Positions 25,364 to 33,659 of a DNA stretch of 64,000 bases are shown here, piece after piece. Position 1 is the first letter of the stretch, and the number at the start of each line of letters is the position of its first letter. Origin of the DNA: Verrucomicrobiota bacterium (lineage in GTDB: Bacteria > Verrucomicrobiota > Verrucomicrobiia > Limisphaerales > JADLHS01); assembly GCA_029573725.1 (NCBI GenBank), contig JAKQDQ010000178.1:1-64000 (forward strand). The letters are read 5' to 3'. The notes under the pieces are model-generated. The model was given only the letters and a program-made list of their open reading frames with translations, had not been told where the DNA came from and made no database searches. The translations under genes were made by a program, and so were the position numbers.

Positions 25364-26731
25364 GTGACGCGCGACGACCTGTTTGCCACCCACGACCCGG
25401 CGCCAGCCGTTCCGGCCGGGGCCCCGGTCACGGCCCCGCCGCGCCGGCCACCCCTCGCCGCCCGCCTGCGCCCGCGCCACCTGGACGAATTCATCGGACA
25501 ACAACACCTTCTCGCGCCAGGATTATTGCTGCGCCGGGCCATTGAAGCGGACCGGATTCAATCGCTGATTTTTTACGGTCCACCCGGCACGGGCAAAACT
25601 TCGCTGGCGCAAATCATCGCGCAGCAGACCACCAGCAAATTTGAACGGCTCAGCGGAGTGGAATCCAACGTGGCCGACATGCGGCGGGTGTTGAGCGGCG
25701 CCCATAACCGGCTCGAAAACACCGGGCAGCCGACAATTCTGTTCATTGATGAAATCCACCGGTTCAGCAAACCGCAGCAGGACGTGCTGCTGCCGGATGT
25801 GGAGAGCGGCGTGATCCGGCTGATCGGGGCCACGACGCACAATCCCTTTTTCTTCGTCAATTCGCCCCTGGTTTCACGTTCGCAAATTTTTGAACTGCGT
25901 CCGCTCGCCGAGGCGGACATATTTCAATTGCTGCAACGCGCGCTGGGCGATGCCGGGCGCGGCCTGGGTTATTTGCCAATCAACGCGGCGCCCGCGGCCT
26001 TGCGGCATCTGGCCGCCATGGCCGATGGAGATGCGCGCAAAGGGTTGAACGCGCTGGAAATCGCCGCGCTGACCACCGCCCCCGACGCCGCCGGCGTCAT
26101 CCAGCTGGATCTGGCGGCGGCGGAACAAAGCATTCAGAAAAAAGCCGTTGTCTATGACGGCGATGGCGACGCGCATTATGACACCATTTCGGCTTTCATC
26201 AAATCCATGCGCGGCAGCGATCCGGACGCCGCGCTCTACTGGCTGGCGAAGATGATCCACGCCGGGGAAGATCCGCGCTTCATCGCCCGGCGCATCGTCA
26301 TTCACGCGGCGGAGGATGTGGGCCTGGCCGACCCGATGGCGCTGGTGCTGGCAAACGCGGCGTTTCAAGCGGCCGAATTCATCGGCTGGCCGGAGGCGCG
26401 CATTCCGCTGGCCGAGGCGACGATCTACATCGCCACGGCCCCCAAGAGCAACACCAGCCTCAAGGCCATTGACGCCGCGCTCGCGGATGTACAATCCGGG
26501 ACAACGCTGCCGGTGCCGGAAGCGTTGCGCGACCCGCACCATCCGGGCGCCAAAACACGGGAGCGCGGCGCGGGCTACAAGTACGTCCACGATTACCCGG
26601 GCCATTTCGTCCCGCAGGATTACCTGGGCGCTGTCCGGCGCTATTACGAACCGACAGAGCAAGGCGCGGAGAAAAAAATCAAGGACCGGCTGCAGCACTG
26701 GCGTCAGGGGCGCGCCGCCCAACCGGAATGA
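25364..26731 (+). CDS. rarA: replication-associated recombination protein A (RarA/MgsA AAA+ ATPase)
   Basis: 455 residues. RLRPRHLDEFIGQQHLL leads into Walker A YGPPGTGKTSLAQIIA, then the ESNVADMRRVL segment, Walker B ILFIDEIHRFSKPQQDVLLP and sensor 1 LIGATTHNPFFFVN. The RarA C-terminal part includes KKAVVYDGDGDAHYDTISAF, IKSMRGSDPDAALYWLAKMI, FIARRIVIHAAEDVGLADP and YKYVHDYPGHFVPQDYLG. It acts at stalled forks with SSB. GTG 25364 gives the usual short Pro-rich N-terminus; the ATG at 25292 lies within the terminator hairpin and adds unrelated residues, so I reject it. Confidence 0.95.
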   Translation: MTRDDLFATHDPAPAVPAGAPVTAPPRRPPLAARLRPRHLDEFIGQQHLLAPGLLLRRAIEADRIQSLIFYGPPGTGKTSLAQIIAQQTTSKFERLSGVESNVADMRRVLSGAHNRLENTGQPTILFIDEIHRFSKPQQDVLLPDVESGVIRLIGATTHNPFFFVNSPLVSRSQIFELRPLAEADIFQLLQRALGDAGRGLGYLPINAAPAALRHLAAMADGDARKGLNALEIAALTTAPDAAGVIQLDLAAAEQSIQKKAVVYDGDGDAHYDTISAFIKSMRGSDPDAALYWLAKMIHAGEDPRFIARRIVIHAAEDVGLADPMALVLANAAFQAAEFIGWPEARIPLAEATIYIATAPKSNTSLKAIDAALADVQSGTTLPVPEALRDPHHPGAKTRERGAGYKYVHDYPGHFVPQDYLGAVRRYYEPTEQGAEKKIKDRLQHWRQGRAAQPE

Positions 26732-26789
26732 GCGCCGCCGCGCCGCACGCACTCGACAAAATCCGGCGGCCGCGTCATGCTTCGGGTGA

Positions 26790-27404
26790 ATGGCATTCGA
26801 ATCTGATTCGCCCCTGGATCAACTCTGGAAAAGCTACAGTCGCACCTTCGCCGCCTTCGACGACCTGACCCTGGCGCGCTGGCTGGCGCAAACCCTGGGG
26901 CAGCTTGAAGGGCGGGTCTGGCGGTTGTCACATCCGCTGGTCGGGGCGTATCGGCTGGCGGCATTGATTGCGCACGAGCGGCAGATCTGGTTGAAGCGCC
27001 TGGCCACCATCCCCGCGGTTTATCAGGATGCCGCGTGCTGCCGGGCGCCGGTGCTCCCGCTGCTGACCCGCGATGTGCGTGAATCCGGGTTGATCTGCCA
27101 GCACTGCAACGAAACGCTGATTGCCTTTTCCGATCTGCCCCATGAGGTGGCGGAACTGATCGCCGCCTGGGCGGACGAGTACGAACCCGTGCATGGCGTG
27201 GCGCACTGGGACGACTGCCGCCGCCGCAGTGCGGGGGACTACGAGCGCGCTTATGAAAACGCCGCACAACAGGCGGAGCAGCTGCTGCTGCGCGCCGGGA
27301 CGCAGCTGGCCCCGCGCCTGCTTGAACACTATCCCGCCATCATTTGGGAGGATCAGGACGAATGTCTCGAAGTGCGACCGGAAGATGTGCGGCCCGGCAG
27401 CTGA
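26790..27404 (+). CDS. conserved-looking soluble protein of unknown function with a CxxC pair
   Basis: 204 residues, acidic and helical, no signal peptide or membrane segment. LTLARWLAQTLGQLEGRVWR and LVGAYRLAALIAHERQIWLK are followed by a CC pair (QDAACCRAP) and GLICQHCNETLIAFSDLP, a possible zinc ribbon with CxxC. The C-terminal half is strongly acidic (EDQDECLEVRPEDV). It is placed 58 bases after rarA on the same strand and may share its transcript. I do not recognise a family. Confidence 0.65.
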   Translation: MAFESDSPLDQLWKSYSRTFAAFDDLTLARWLAQTLGQLEGRVWRLSHPLVGAYRLAALIAHERQIWLKRLATIPAVYQDAACCRAPVLPLLTRDVRESGLICQHCNETLIAFSDLPHEVAELIAAWADEYEPVHGVAHWDDCRRRSAGDYERAYENAAQQAEQLLLRAGTQLAPRLLEHYPAIIWEDQDECLEVRPEDVRPGS

Positions 27405-27411
27405 TTCGACA

Positions 27412-27440
27412 TTGAGCCAGGCGGCGGCCCTGCGCATACT
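27412..27440 (+). promoter_or_regulatory. possible sigma-70-type promoter for a leaderless transcript
   Basis: TTGAGC (27412-27417), a 17-base spacer and CATACT (27435-27440). The start codon ATG of the next gene lies at 27447, six bases after the -10, so transcription would begin at or next to the ATG. The match to consensus is 4/6 at -35 and 4/6 at -10; it is a reading by eye only. Confidence 0.35.
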
Positions 27441-27446
27441 GCGGCC

Positions 27447-28046
27447 ATGTGGCGTCTGATCAAATGGCTGTTCCTTGCGCTGGTGGTGCTGGGTGCGCTG
27501 GTGGTCGCGCTGTTGTTCTCCAAGGATGCGGTGGCGCGCGCGGCGGTGGAACAGCAATTCCGCGCGCAAACCGGGATGGAAATCCAGATCAAGAAGCTCT
27601 CGCTGAACGTGTTTTGGCCGGCCGCCACCCTGGAGCAAGTCACGCTCTATAATCCCGCGGATTTTGGCGGCGTGCCGTTCTTGCGGATCAACCAGATCCA
27701 GGTTGAATACGATCCGGAGGCGCTGGCGCACCGCGAGTTGAAGCTCAAGCTCATGAAACTCGACGTTGCCGAGATGGCGGTCGTGCGGAATGACCGCGAT
27801 CAAACCAATCTTCTCGTGCTGGCGGGCGGCCCGCAACCAGCGCGCCGCTCGGAATGGTTCGATTTCAAGGCCATTGACGTGGCCAACATCTCCATTCAGC
27901 GCGTCCATTTTGTGGACCTGCAAAACCAGCGCAACAACCGGCAAACCACCTGGAACGAGCACAATCAGATTTTTCGTGACCTCAAGTCGTCCGACGAATT
28001 TTATCGCGCCTTCGTGACGCTCTGGGAGCGCCGCCTGTCCCGCTGA
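27447..28046 (+). CDS. single-pass membrane/periplasmic protein, AsmA/DUF748-like N-terminus
   Basis: 199 residues. An N-terminal anchor (WLFLALVVLGALVVALLFS) is followed by KDAVARAAVEQQFRAQTGME and IQIKKLSLNVFWPAATLEQV, then TLYNPADFGGVPFLRINQIQ. This is the start pattern of AsmA/TamB-like or DUF748 repeat proteins, which bridge inner and outer membrane in lipid traffic (membrane helix, then beta-taco repeats with NP(x)FG-type motifs). Here the protein is much shorter than these families and keeps only one or two repeats. It could be an independent small member rather than a truncation, since it ends in a clean hydrophilic helix. The stop is 9 bases from the convergent cysE stop. Confidence 0.65.
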   Translation: MWRLIKWLFLALVVLGALVVALLFSKDAVARAAVEQQFRAQTGMEIQIKKLSLNVFWPAATLEQVTLYNPADFGGVPFLRINQIQVEYDPEALAHRELKLKLMKLDVAEMAVVRNDRDQTNLLVLAGGPQPARRSEWFDFKAIDVANISIQRVHFVDLQNQRNNRQTTWNEHNQIFRDLKSSDEFYRAFVTLWERRLSR

Positions 28047-28055
28047 CTTGGGCGT

Positions 28056-28991
28056 TCAAATTTGAAAATCCAAAATCAGGCCGGGATCGAGCGCGCCGGG
28101 CCGGTCGGTTTTGCTCAACACCCGCACATCGAGGCCATCGTAAACCACCAGGGAGTTGGCGGGCACACTTTTCATGATGAACACATTGCCGCCGATTGTG
28201 CTGCCGGCACCGATGACGGTCTCGCCGCCCAGAATGGTGGCGCCGGGATAAATCGTCACGTCATCCTCAATGGCCGGATGCCGCCGCTGTCCCCGCAGCT
28301 GTTGCCCGCCAGAGGTGCTGCGCGCGCCCAGGGTGACGCCGTGATACAGCTTCACGTGATTGCCAATGACCGCCGTCTCGCCAATCACCGTGCCCGTGCC
28401 GTGATCAATGAAGAAGTGCGAGCCAATCGTCGCGCCCGGATGCAGATCCATTCCCGTCCGGGAATGGGCCCATTCGGTCATGATCCGCGGAATGAGCGGC
28501 ACGTTTTTCAGATACAATTCATGCGCCAGCCGCTGCACTGAGATCGCCTCGATGAACGGATAGGCAACAATGATCTCCTCCATGCTGAACGCGGCCGGGT
28601 CGCCGTCAAATGCCGCCTCGGTGTCGGTGTGCAGGACCTGGCGCAGACGCGGCAGACTGCCCAGAAATTCCAGGGTGACCTGACGCGCCGTGGCGGCGAT
28701 GCCCCCGGGCGCCACCTGGTCGGGTGGATTGTATTCCAGGCTCTTGCGGATTTCGGATTCCAATTTGCCGAAGACGGTGTCCAACAACGCGGCGGTCTCG
28801 GCCTTGATGGCGGAGGAATGAATCAATTGCTCATCGAAAAACCCCGGAAACAAAAGCCGCAGCAGATCGCAGGTGATCGAAGTGATCGCCTGTTTGGAAG
28901 GGAGATTCTGGCCGTCCAGGTGGTTGATTCCGCCGACTTGTGCGTACGAGGCAATCAACTCATTTGTCAATCGGGTAACCGGATCGTTCAC
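28056..28991 (-). CDS. cysE: serine O-acetyltransferase (EpsC/CysE type)
   Basis: 311 residues. The helical N-terminal part (~1-190) includes FSMEEIIVAYPFIEAISVQR and LAHELYLKNVPLIPRIMTEW. It is followed by the left-handed beta-helix hexapeptide domain: TGMDLHPGATIGSHFFIDHG, GTVIGETAVIGNHVKLYHGV, RRHPAIEDDVTIYPGATILG and STIGGNVFIMKSVPANSLV. The catalytic His/Asp pairs are in place (FFIDHGTG, and RHP/IEDDV). It makes O-acetylserine for cysteine synthesis. The size and the long N-terminus fit the EpsC subgroup. No cysteine synthase gene is beside it. Confidence 0.93.
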   Translation of the reverse strand: MNDPVTRLTNELIASYAQVGGINHLDGQNLPSKQAITSITCDLLRLLFPGFFDEQLIHSSAIKAETAALLDTVFGKLESEIRKSLEYNPPDQVAPGGIAATARQVTLEFLGSLPRLRQVLHTDTEAAFDGDPAAFSMEEIIVAYPFIEAISVQRLAHELYLKNVPLIPRIMTEWAHSRTGMDLHPGATIGSHFFIDHGTGTVIGETAVIGNHVKLYHGVTLGARSTSGGQQLRGQRRHPAIEDDVTIYPGATILGGETVIGAGSTIGGNVFIMKSVPANSLVVYDGLDVRVLSKTDRPGALDPGLILDFQI

Positions 28992-29093
28992 GGAAACAGT
29001 ATTTGCGAGCGGACAGACGGTGGCAAGTTTCGGAACGAAACCCGCCCCGGTCCCACCCGCGCCGGCTGGCTTGAACCCTGCTGGAATTCCGGC

Positions 29094-29264
29094 ATGAACG
29101 CACTGGCTTTCAAGGTCACCCGGAAGAATGGCGAATATGTCAAGCCCACCCTGCTGCCCTCTCCGCGAAACCCGGCGCCCGCTTTTGGGCTGCTGGATGG
29201 CATCATGGCGGGAGTGTGTCTCGGCGGCCTGGTCGTGTTGATTTCGCTGCTGCTCCGGGGTTGA
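29094..29264 (+). CDS. 56-residue single-TM small protein
   Basis: ATG 29094 in GGCATGAACGCACTGGC begins MNALAFKVTRKNGEYVKPTL, then LPSPRNPAPAFGLLDGIMAG and the hydrophobic VCLGGLVVLISLLLRG at the end. A basic, hydrophilic N-terminus and a C-terminal membrane helix suggest a tail-anchored small protein. It lies in the gap between the divergent cysE gene and the MCE gene end. No family is recognised; the clean topology is the argument that it is real. Confidence 0.5.
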   Translation: MNALAFKVTRKNGEYVKPTLLPSPRNPAPAFGLLDGIMAGVCLGGLVVLISLLLRG

Positions 29265-29277
29265 TCCGCGCCGGGGA

Positions 29278-30480
29278 TCAAAGTCCGCCGTTGTGTGGCG
29301 AAGTGACGCGCGGCTTGGGCGGGGCCGGCAGGTCCGACGCGGGCTTCCGGGAGAACGTCGAACGAAAGAGCCAGTGGCGTTTCAAACCTTGCACGAATTC
29401 GTCCGCGTGCGCCACCGCATCGGAAACCGAGCTGAGGAGGTTGGGGTTGGCGGCCACTTGCGCGCGGAGATCGCTGGTGATTCCCGCCAGATGGTCCAGC
29501 GACGCCGCCAGATTTTCCAGGACCGCGGTCAGGTTGGTGTCGGCATGGGTGAGCAACCGATCCGCATTCAGCAACACCGCGTCCAGATTCTGCTGTCCGG
29601 TTGTACCCAAAGCCCATGTCCCCAGCGCCCCGGGGCCGCGGATTTCGGCGGTGAGCAGCGCCAGATTGGAGAGTGCCGGCTGTGCCCGCCCGACGGCCTG
29701 ATTCAAGTTGGAGACCAGCAGTGCGCCACTGTCCAGCGTTGCGTTGAGCTTGTTGGTCAGGCTTAAGAATCCAGGCAGGGCGGCTTCGACTTGACTGATA
29801 ACCTGCTCCAGGCGCTCGCTCACCGCCGGGGTCTCCAGGGGCATGATCCAGTAGCTCTCCTCGAGGTTCGTATAATATTGTTGCGGCTGCGCCTGCACCA
29901 GCCGTTCCAGTTCATCTTTCACACGCCGGTTGAACGCCATCTGGTTGGTGTGTTCCAGCCCGGGAAATTCCCGCCGGGTCCGTTCCGTCAGCTCCCGACG
30001 CGCCGCTTCCATGGCCTGCCAGGACAACATTTGCCGGGCCACGCGGTTGGTGTCCTCCAGCACCGTCGGGACGCCAAACGCCCCTTTCGTGACCTCCAAA
30101 AAGCGGTTGCCGAGCAGATCCGAGGAAACCTTCACGCGCGAATCGTCCCAGATGTAACCATAGTTGGGCCGGCGAATGGTGAAGTTGACCGTCACGCCGA
30201 ACCAGGCGTTGGGTTCATTTGGGATGATGTCGGTGATCGCGCCCACCGGAAAGCCCATCAACTTCACGGGATCCCCCACTTTGAGGCCGGCGGCGTTGTT
30301 CAGCGACGTTTGGTAATTCAATTTGGGCGTGAACCAGCCCTTGCGTTTCGCCGCGTGGTTCAGGTAATAGCCGAAGCCTGCCGCCAGCAGGGCGGCGGCC
30401 ACGAATACAAACCACCCGACCGCCCGCTCCATGCGGTTGAGGCGGGTGCGGAGCTGCGGCGTTAAATCCTGCTGCGCCAT
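29278..30480 (-). CDS. MlaD/MCE-domain protein
   Basis: 400 residues. One N-terminal membrane helix (WFVFVAAALLAAGFGYYL) precedes the MCE domain at ~45-140: YQTSLNNAAGLKVGDPVKLM then GFPVGAITDI and SSDLLGNRFLEVTKG, the standard A-GLxxGxxVxxxGxxVG pattern. A long helical region follows (LTNKLNATLDSGALLVSNL, LENLAASLDHLAGITSDL) as in MlaD/LetB proteins that form a periplasmic needle. It binds lipids and hands them between membranes with the MlaE permease and MlaF ATPase encoded directly upstream. It is the third gene of the operon, 58 bases after the ATPase gene. Confidence 0.9.
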   Translation of the reverse strand: MAQQDLTPQLRTRLNRMERAVGWFVFVAAALLAAGFGYYLNHAAKRKGWFTPKLNYQTSLNNAAGLKVGDPVKLMGFPVGAITDIIPNEPNAWFGVTVNFTIRRPNYGYIWDDSRVKVSSDLLGNRFLEVTKGAFGVPTVLEDTNRVARQMLSWQAMEAARRELTERTRREFPGLEHTNQMAFNRRVKDELERLVQAQPQQYYTNLEESYWIMPLETPAVSERLEQVISQVEAALPGFLSLTNKLNATLDSGALLVSNLNQAVGRAQPALSNLALLTAEIRGPGALGTWALGTTGQQNLDAVLLNADRLLTHADTNLTAVLENLAASLDHLAGITSDLRAQVAANPNLLSSVSDAVAHADEFVQGLKRHWLFRSTFSRKPASDLPAPPKPRVTSPHNGGL

Positions 30481-30538
30481 GCGGGTTCTTTCCGTTTTCC
30501 CCGGCTCACGGTTCCAAATTCCGGTTCACGGGACAATC

Positions 30539-31321
30539 TCATTCCCGCAACAGTTCCCGGACTCCGGCCGCCGGCTGCGCGACGACGGCGGCCCAGTCGC
30601 CCAGCACCCGGAATCGGCGTTGATGCAGGCAGGCGAAGTGACTGGCGGAATGCCGCCAGGGCTGCAGATTGTGCGCCGTGACGCAGAGGGTCAACGGTTT
30701 CCCGCCCATGATTTCATGGCCGCGCGAAAGTGCGGTCAGCATATCCAGCCACCACCAGGTGTGGCGGATGTCCAACCCGGCCAGCGGGCTGTCCACCAGC
30801 AACAATTCAGGCGCCAACGCCAGAACGCGCGCCAGCCCCGCCCGCTGCGACCAGCTCCGCGCCACCTGCGCAGGCATCCAATGCGCCCACGGGGTCAGTT
30901 CCATCGCCTCAAGCAATTGCGTCACCCGGCTCTGGATGTCGGCTTCCGCCCAGTGCGCGTGGTAGCGCAGGGGCAAGGCGATGTTTTCCGCCACGCTCAG
31001 TGAATGGAGCAGCTGTCCGCCCGCGAAGACCAATCCCAGTTTCAAGCGCCACGGCAGCTGTTCCTCCTCAAAAATGGGCAGCCGCTCCCCCCGAAACCAC
31101 ACCGCGCCGTCGCGCGGCGGCATCAGGCCGGAGGCCGTCATCAGGAAGTCGCTCTTGCCCGCGCGCTGGGGCGCCCCCACCACCCAGAACTCGCCGGGGT
31201 GAACCACCCAGTTGACGTGCGCGGCCACCACCCACTCCGGATTGCGCATTGCCGTGACCGTGGCATGCCGCATTTCCAGCACGGGCACGGCGGGCGAAGG
31301 CACTGGGGGCGTGGTGCTCAC
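30539..31321 (-). CDS. MlaF-like ABC transporter ATP-binding protein with degenerate motifs
   Basis: 260 residues. Walker A is present (VVGAPQRAGKSDFLM, GxxxxGKS) and the Q-loop region is replaced by FAGGQLLHSLSVAEN. The signature is SWSQRAGLARVLALAP instead of LSGGQ, and Walker B reads LLLVDSPLAGLD, so the catalytic Glu after the Asp is Ser. The H-loop His is present (CVTAHNL). The protein should bind ATP, but efficient hydrolysis is doubtful unless another residue takes over. The GTG start at 31321 overlaps the permease TGA in GTGA, which fixes the start. It is the middle gene of an Mla-type retrograde lipid-transport operon. Confidence 0.85.
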   Translation of the reverse strand: MSTTPPVPSPAVPVLEMRHATVTAMRNPEWVVAAHVNWVVHPGEFWVVGAPQRAGKSDFLMTASGLMPPRDGAVWFRGERLPIFEEEQLPWRLKLGLVFAGGQLLHSLSVAENIALPLRYHAHWAEADIQSRVTQLLEAMELTPWAHWMPAQVARSWSQRAGLARVLALAPELLLVDSPLAGLDIRHTWWWLDMLTALSRGHEIMGGKPLTLCVTAHNLQPWRHSASHFACLHQRRFRVLGDWAAVVAQPAAGVRELLRE

Positions 31322-32214
31322 AAAGTCAAATACGCAATGATGAACAGCGCATCCAGTAACACACAAGCCACCACACTCCACCCCACCGCCCGTACGGTGG
31401 CCCGCGAGATCTGTTCCAGTTGCAACGGCTGGGCGAGGCCGAAAAAACAGGTCACGATGGCGATGATAAAGCCGAAGCTGGCTGTTTTGAGCGCCAGCAG
31501 CACAAAATCGAGCGCCGTCAACGCACCCGCCAGCTGGCTGAAATAATCGGCGGGCTGGACCGGCAGTTCCTGCACAAACGCCCAGAGATAGCCACTCCCC
31601 AGAGCGCCCAATATCAGATAAACCGTCAGCGAAACCGTCCCGATCATCATCCCCACGACGCGCGGCACAACAAAATAATGCACGGGATCCACGCCCACGG
31701 CCTCCAGCGATTCCACTTCGCCCAGCGCCCGCGCCATCCCCAGCTCAACCACATTGGCCGTGCCCACACGTCCCAGCACGAGAAATGCCGTGAAGAGCGG
31801 CCCCAGTTCCCGCACGACCACAATGACCATGATGCTCCCCAACAGTTCGCTGGCCGCGCCCACGCGGCTCAACACCGCCACCGTCTGGCCAATCACCAGA
31901 AATCCCAACGCCAGCGCCGCAAACAAGAACATCGGCAGCAGGCGGATCCCCACGCGGAAAATCTCCTGCTCCACCAAGGGTCGAATCACCCCGGTGGCGA
32001 CGCCGAATTTGCGCAGCCCGACGGCCAGCGTAATCAATGCGAACGCGCCCAGCCCCCGCACGACCGCGCAAAAGCCGATGACGCGCCGGCCGGCCCAGCC
32101 GGCAGGGGCGGACCCGGGAAGCGCCCAACCCGGTGCGCCGGCGGATGCGGGGATCTCAACTTCCGGCATAACGATGGCAGGAAATCCAGGTTCCGCCCGC
32201 GGCCGTCCGCACAT
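31318..32214 (-). CDS. MlaE-family ABC transporter permease
   Basis: 298 residues. VIGFCAVVRGLGAFALITLA starts the membrane part, then the MlaE signature: FRVGIRLLPMFLFAALALGF, VVRELGPLFTAFLVLGRVGT, ELGMARALGEVESLEAVGVD, VVPRVVGMMIGTVSLTVYL and ASFGFIIAIVTCFFGL. The E-x-RELGPL and GxxMRVxxEVxAL-like cores are conserved. It forms the inner-membrane channel that extracts or inserts phospholipids for the MCE protein. The ATG at 32214 abuts the stop of the upstream gene (TGAATG); ATG 32169 is the more usual N-terminus length. Confidence 0.92.
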   Translation of the reverse strand: MCGRPRAEPGFPAIVMPEVEIPASAGAPGWALPGSAPAGWAGRRVIGFCAVVRGLGAFALITLAVGLRKFGVATGVIRPLVEQEIFRVGIRLLPMFLFAALALGFLVIGQTVAVLSRVGAASELLGSIMVIVVVRELGPLFTAFLVLGRVGTANVVELGMARALGEVESLEAVGVDPVHYFVVPRVVGMMIGTVSLTVYLILGALGSGYLWAFVQELPVQPADYFSQLAGALTALDFVLLALKTASFGFIIAIVTCFFGLAQPLQLEQISRATVRAVGWSVVACVLLDALFIIAYLTL

Positions 32215-33261
32215 TCATGGTTGCGGGCTGGCGGCCAGGCCGTTCAACAACAGACGCGCCACCGCCGGAATGATCGCTTTGTCCTTGGAGTGGTTCCGGG
32301 TGAAAATGGCGAAGACATATTTTCCACCGGCAGGCAGTTCCACATACGCCAGATCATGGCGCACCTCGCTGGTCCAACCGGCCTTGGACCACAATTTCGA
32401 TCCGGGTGGCAGTGCCGCACCCACATACTCCCGCGACTGCGTGTTGGCGTCGGCGGCAAACGGCTGGCGTTCGAGCAGGGACAACATCTGCCGGCAGCGG
32501 TCGGGAGTGACGGACCGGCCAGTGACAATTTCCGTCAGCAGACGCGCCGCGGCATCCGTGGTCAACCAGTTGCGATTGTTGGGCGGCGGTTCGTCGGCAA
32601 GCTGTTTCTCCCGGCCATAGGGACCTTCGCACCAGGTTTTCCGGCTCACATTGATCCGGGGGTAGCCCAGGGAGGCAAAGTATTCATTGACCACGTTGCG
32701 CCGCGCCGCCCAGGCGGCAAACGCTGCGGGGGGCAGTTCCGGTCCGCTCGTCGTCCCGCTTAACAGATCAAGAACGTAACCGGTGGGTTCGTTGTAGGAG
32801 TCCACAATCATGTCGTGCAGGGCGCGGCGCAATTCGGGAGTGTCAGCCATTCGCCCATCCTCCAGCCAGCGGTGGGCCGCCACGAGATAAAACGCCTTCA
32901 CCACACTGGCCGGATAAAATGGCGTGTCCCCGCCCTGATTGCCCCAGGCGGGCTTCCCGGTATCCTGCAAATCCACCAGCGTGACCGCCAGCTCGTCGGT
33001 CCGCAGCGGCAGCTCGGCGAACTGTTCCGTTGCCGCTGCAACCGCTTGCGCGACGACGGCCTGCAATCGGGGGGAGACTTGAAAAATCAACGGCGTCCTT
33101 GCAGCGTTTGCCACGGGGCGGAAAGGTAGTGCTGCCCGGCTGGAAAGAGAAGGCGAACTTTTTCGGGAACACCCGGTGAGGGCCAGCATTGCGGCCAGGG
33201 CGAGCCCCGCACACGCGCGGAGGATGGTAGCAGATCGCAGCATGCCTGAATGCGTTTTCAT
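32215..33261 (-). CDS. lipoprotein with class A beta-lactamase-fold serine hydrolase domain
   Basis: 348 residues. The signal peptide ends in a lipobox (MLALTGCSRK), so the product is an anchored lipoprotein. The hydrolase domain has FYPASVVKAFYLVAAHRWLE (SxxK: Ser-Val-Val-Lys), VDSYNEPTGYVLDLL at the SDN position (SYN), a long middle region with GPYGREKQLADEPPPNNRNW, and GSKLWSKAGWTSEVRHDLAY with KAG in place of KTG. These fit a class A beta-lactamase or carboxypeptidase-like enzyme rather than a dedicated resistance enzyme. It precedes mlaE without any gap and may belong to the same operon, suggesting an envelope-related role. Confidence 0.85.
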   Translation of the reverse strand: MKTHSGMLRSATILRACAGLALAAMLALTGCSRKSSPSLSSRAALPFRPVANAARTPLIFQVSPRLQAVVAQAVAAATEQFAELPLRTDELAVTLVDLQDTGKPAWGNQGGDTPFYPASVVKAFYLVAAHRWLEDGRMADTPELRRALHDMIVDSYNEPTGYVLDLLSGTTSGPELPPAAFAAWAARRNVVNEYFASLGYPRINVSRKTWCEGPYGREKQLADEPPPNNRNWLTTDAAARLLTEIVTGRSVTPDRCRQMLSLLERQPFAADANTQSREYVGAALPPGSKLWSKAGWTSEVRHDLAYVELPAGGKYVFAIFTRNHSKDKAIIPAVARLLLNGLAASPQP

Positions 33262-33548
33262 GGTAATGGTTGCAGCAGACCCGGGTCAGAAAATGCGCGA
33301 TTTTCCGCTCCGTCGCAATCCTCACGTGCAGAATCCGTCTTTCCCCCGCGCAAAGTCCAACTGCACTCGAACTCCGCGACGACCGTCAAAAGGATGATTT
33401 ACCGGCTCACCGGACATGGGAATGGTCCGCAAGTTCATCGTGGGCGGGGCGCCGGCGGGAGGCGGGGAGCTTCCGGAGTACGCGCTGCCGGTTTGGTTCC
33501 CGCTCCGATTTTCACGCCCGGCCGCCGCGGCGGCCGCGCGGGCTGCAT
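33262..33548. other. intergenic region between divergent operons
   Basis: It separates the minus-strand serine hydrolase/Mla operon from the plus-strand SPFH operon. No convincing gene or RNA fold was seen. It must hold the promoter of the hydrolase/Mla operon, which I could not locate. Confidence 0.3.
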
Positions 33549-33577
33549 TTGCCCCGCTGGGAAAACCCGCCTACACT
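33549..33577 (+). promoter_or_regulatory. possible sigma-70-type promoter of the ABC/SPFH operon
   Basis: TTGCCC (33549-33554), a 17-base spacer and TACACT (33572-33577). The -10 matches TATAAT in four positions. Transcription would start near 33584, about 75 bases before the first operon gene and just in front of the small leader frame at 33591. It is a reading by eye. Confidence 0.4.
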
Positions 33578-33590
33578 GCGGGCCGACAAC

Positions 33591-33635
33591 ATGAATGCGG
33601 TTTACATTCCAGCCGGAAATTTCCTAGGTTGTTGA
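33591..33635 (+). CDS. possible 14-residue leader peptide
   Basis: ATG AAT GCG through TGT TGA encodes MNAVYIPAGNFLGC and ends 24 bases before the ABC-2 permease gene. It begins within ten bases of the predicted transcription start. Such a frame can occur by chance; there is no attenuator hairpin that I can see. Confidence 0.2.
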   Translation: MNAVYIPAGNFLGC

Positions 33636-33659
33636 CGATTATCGTTACGCAGCATCGCC

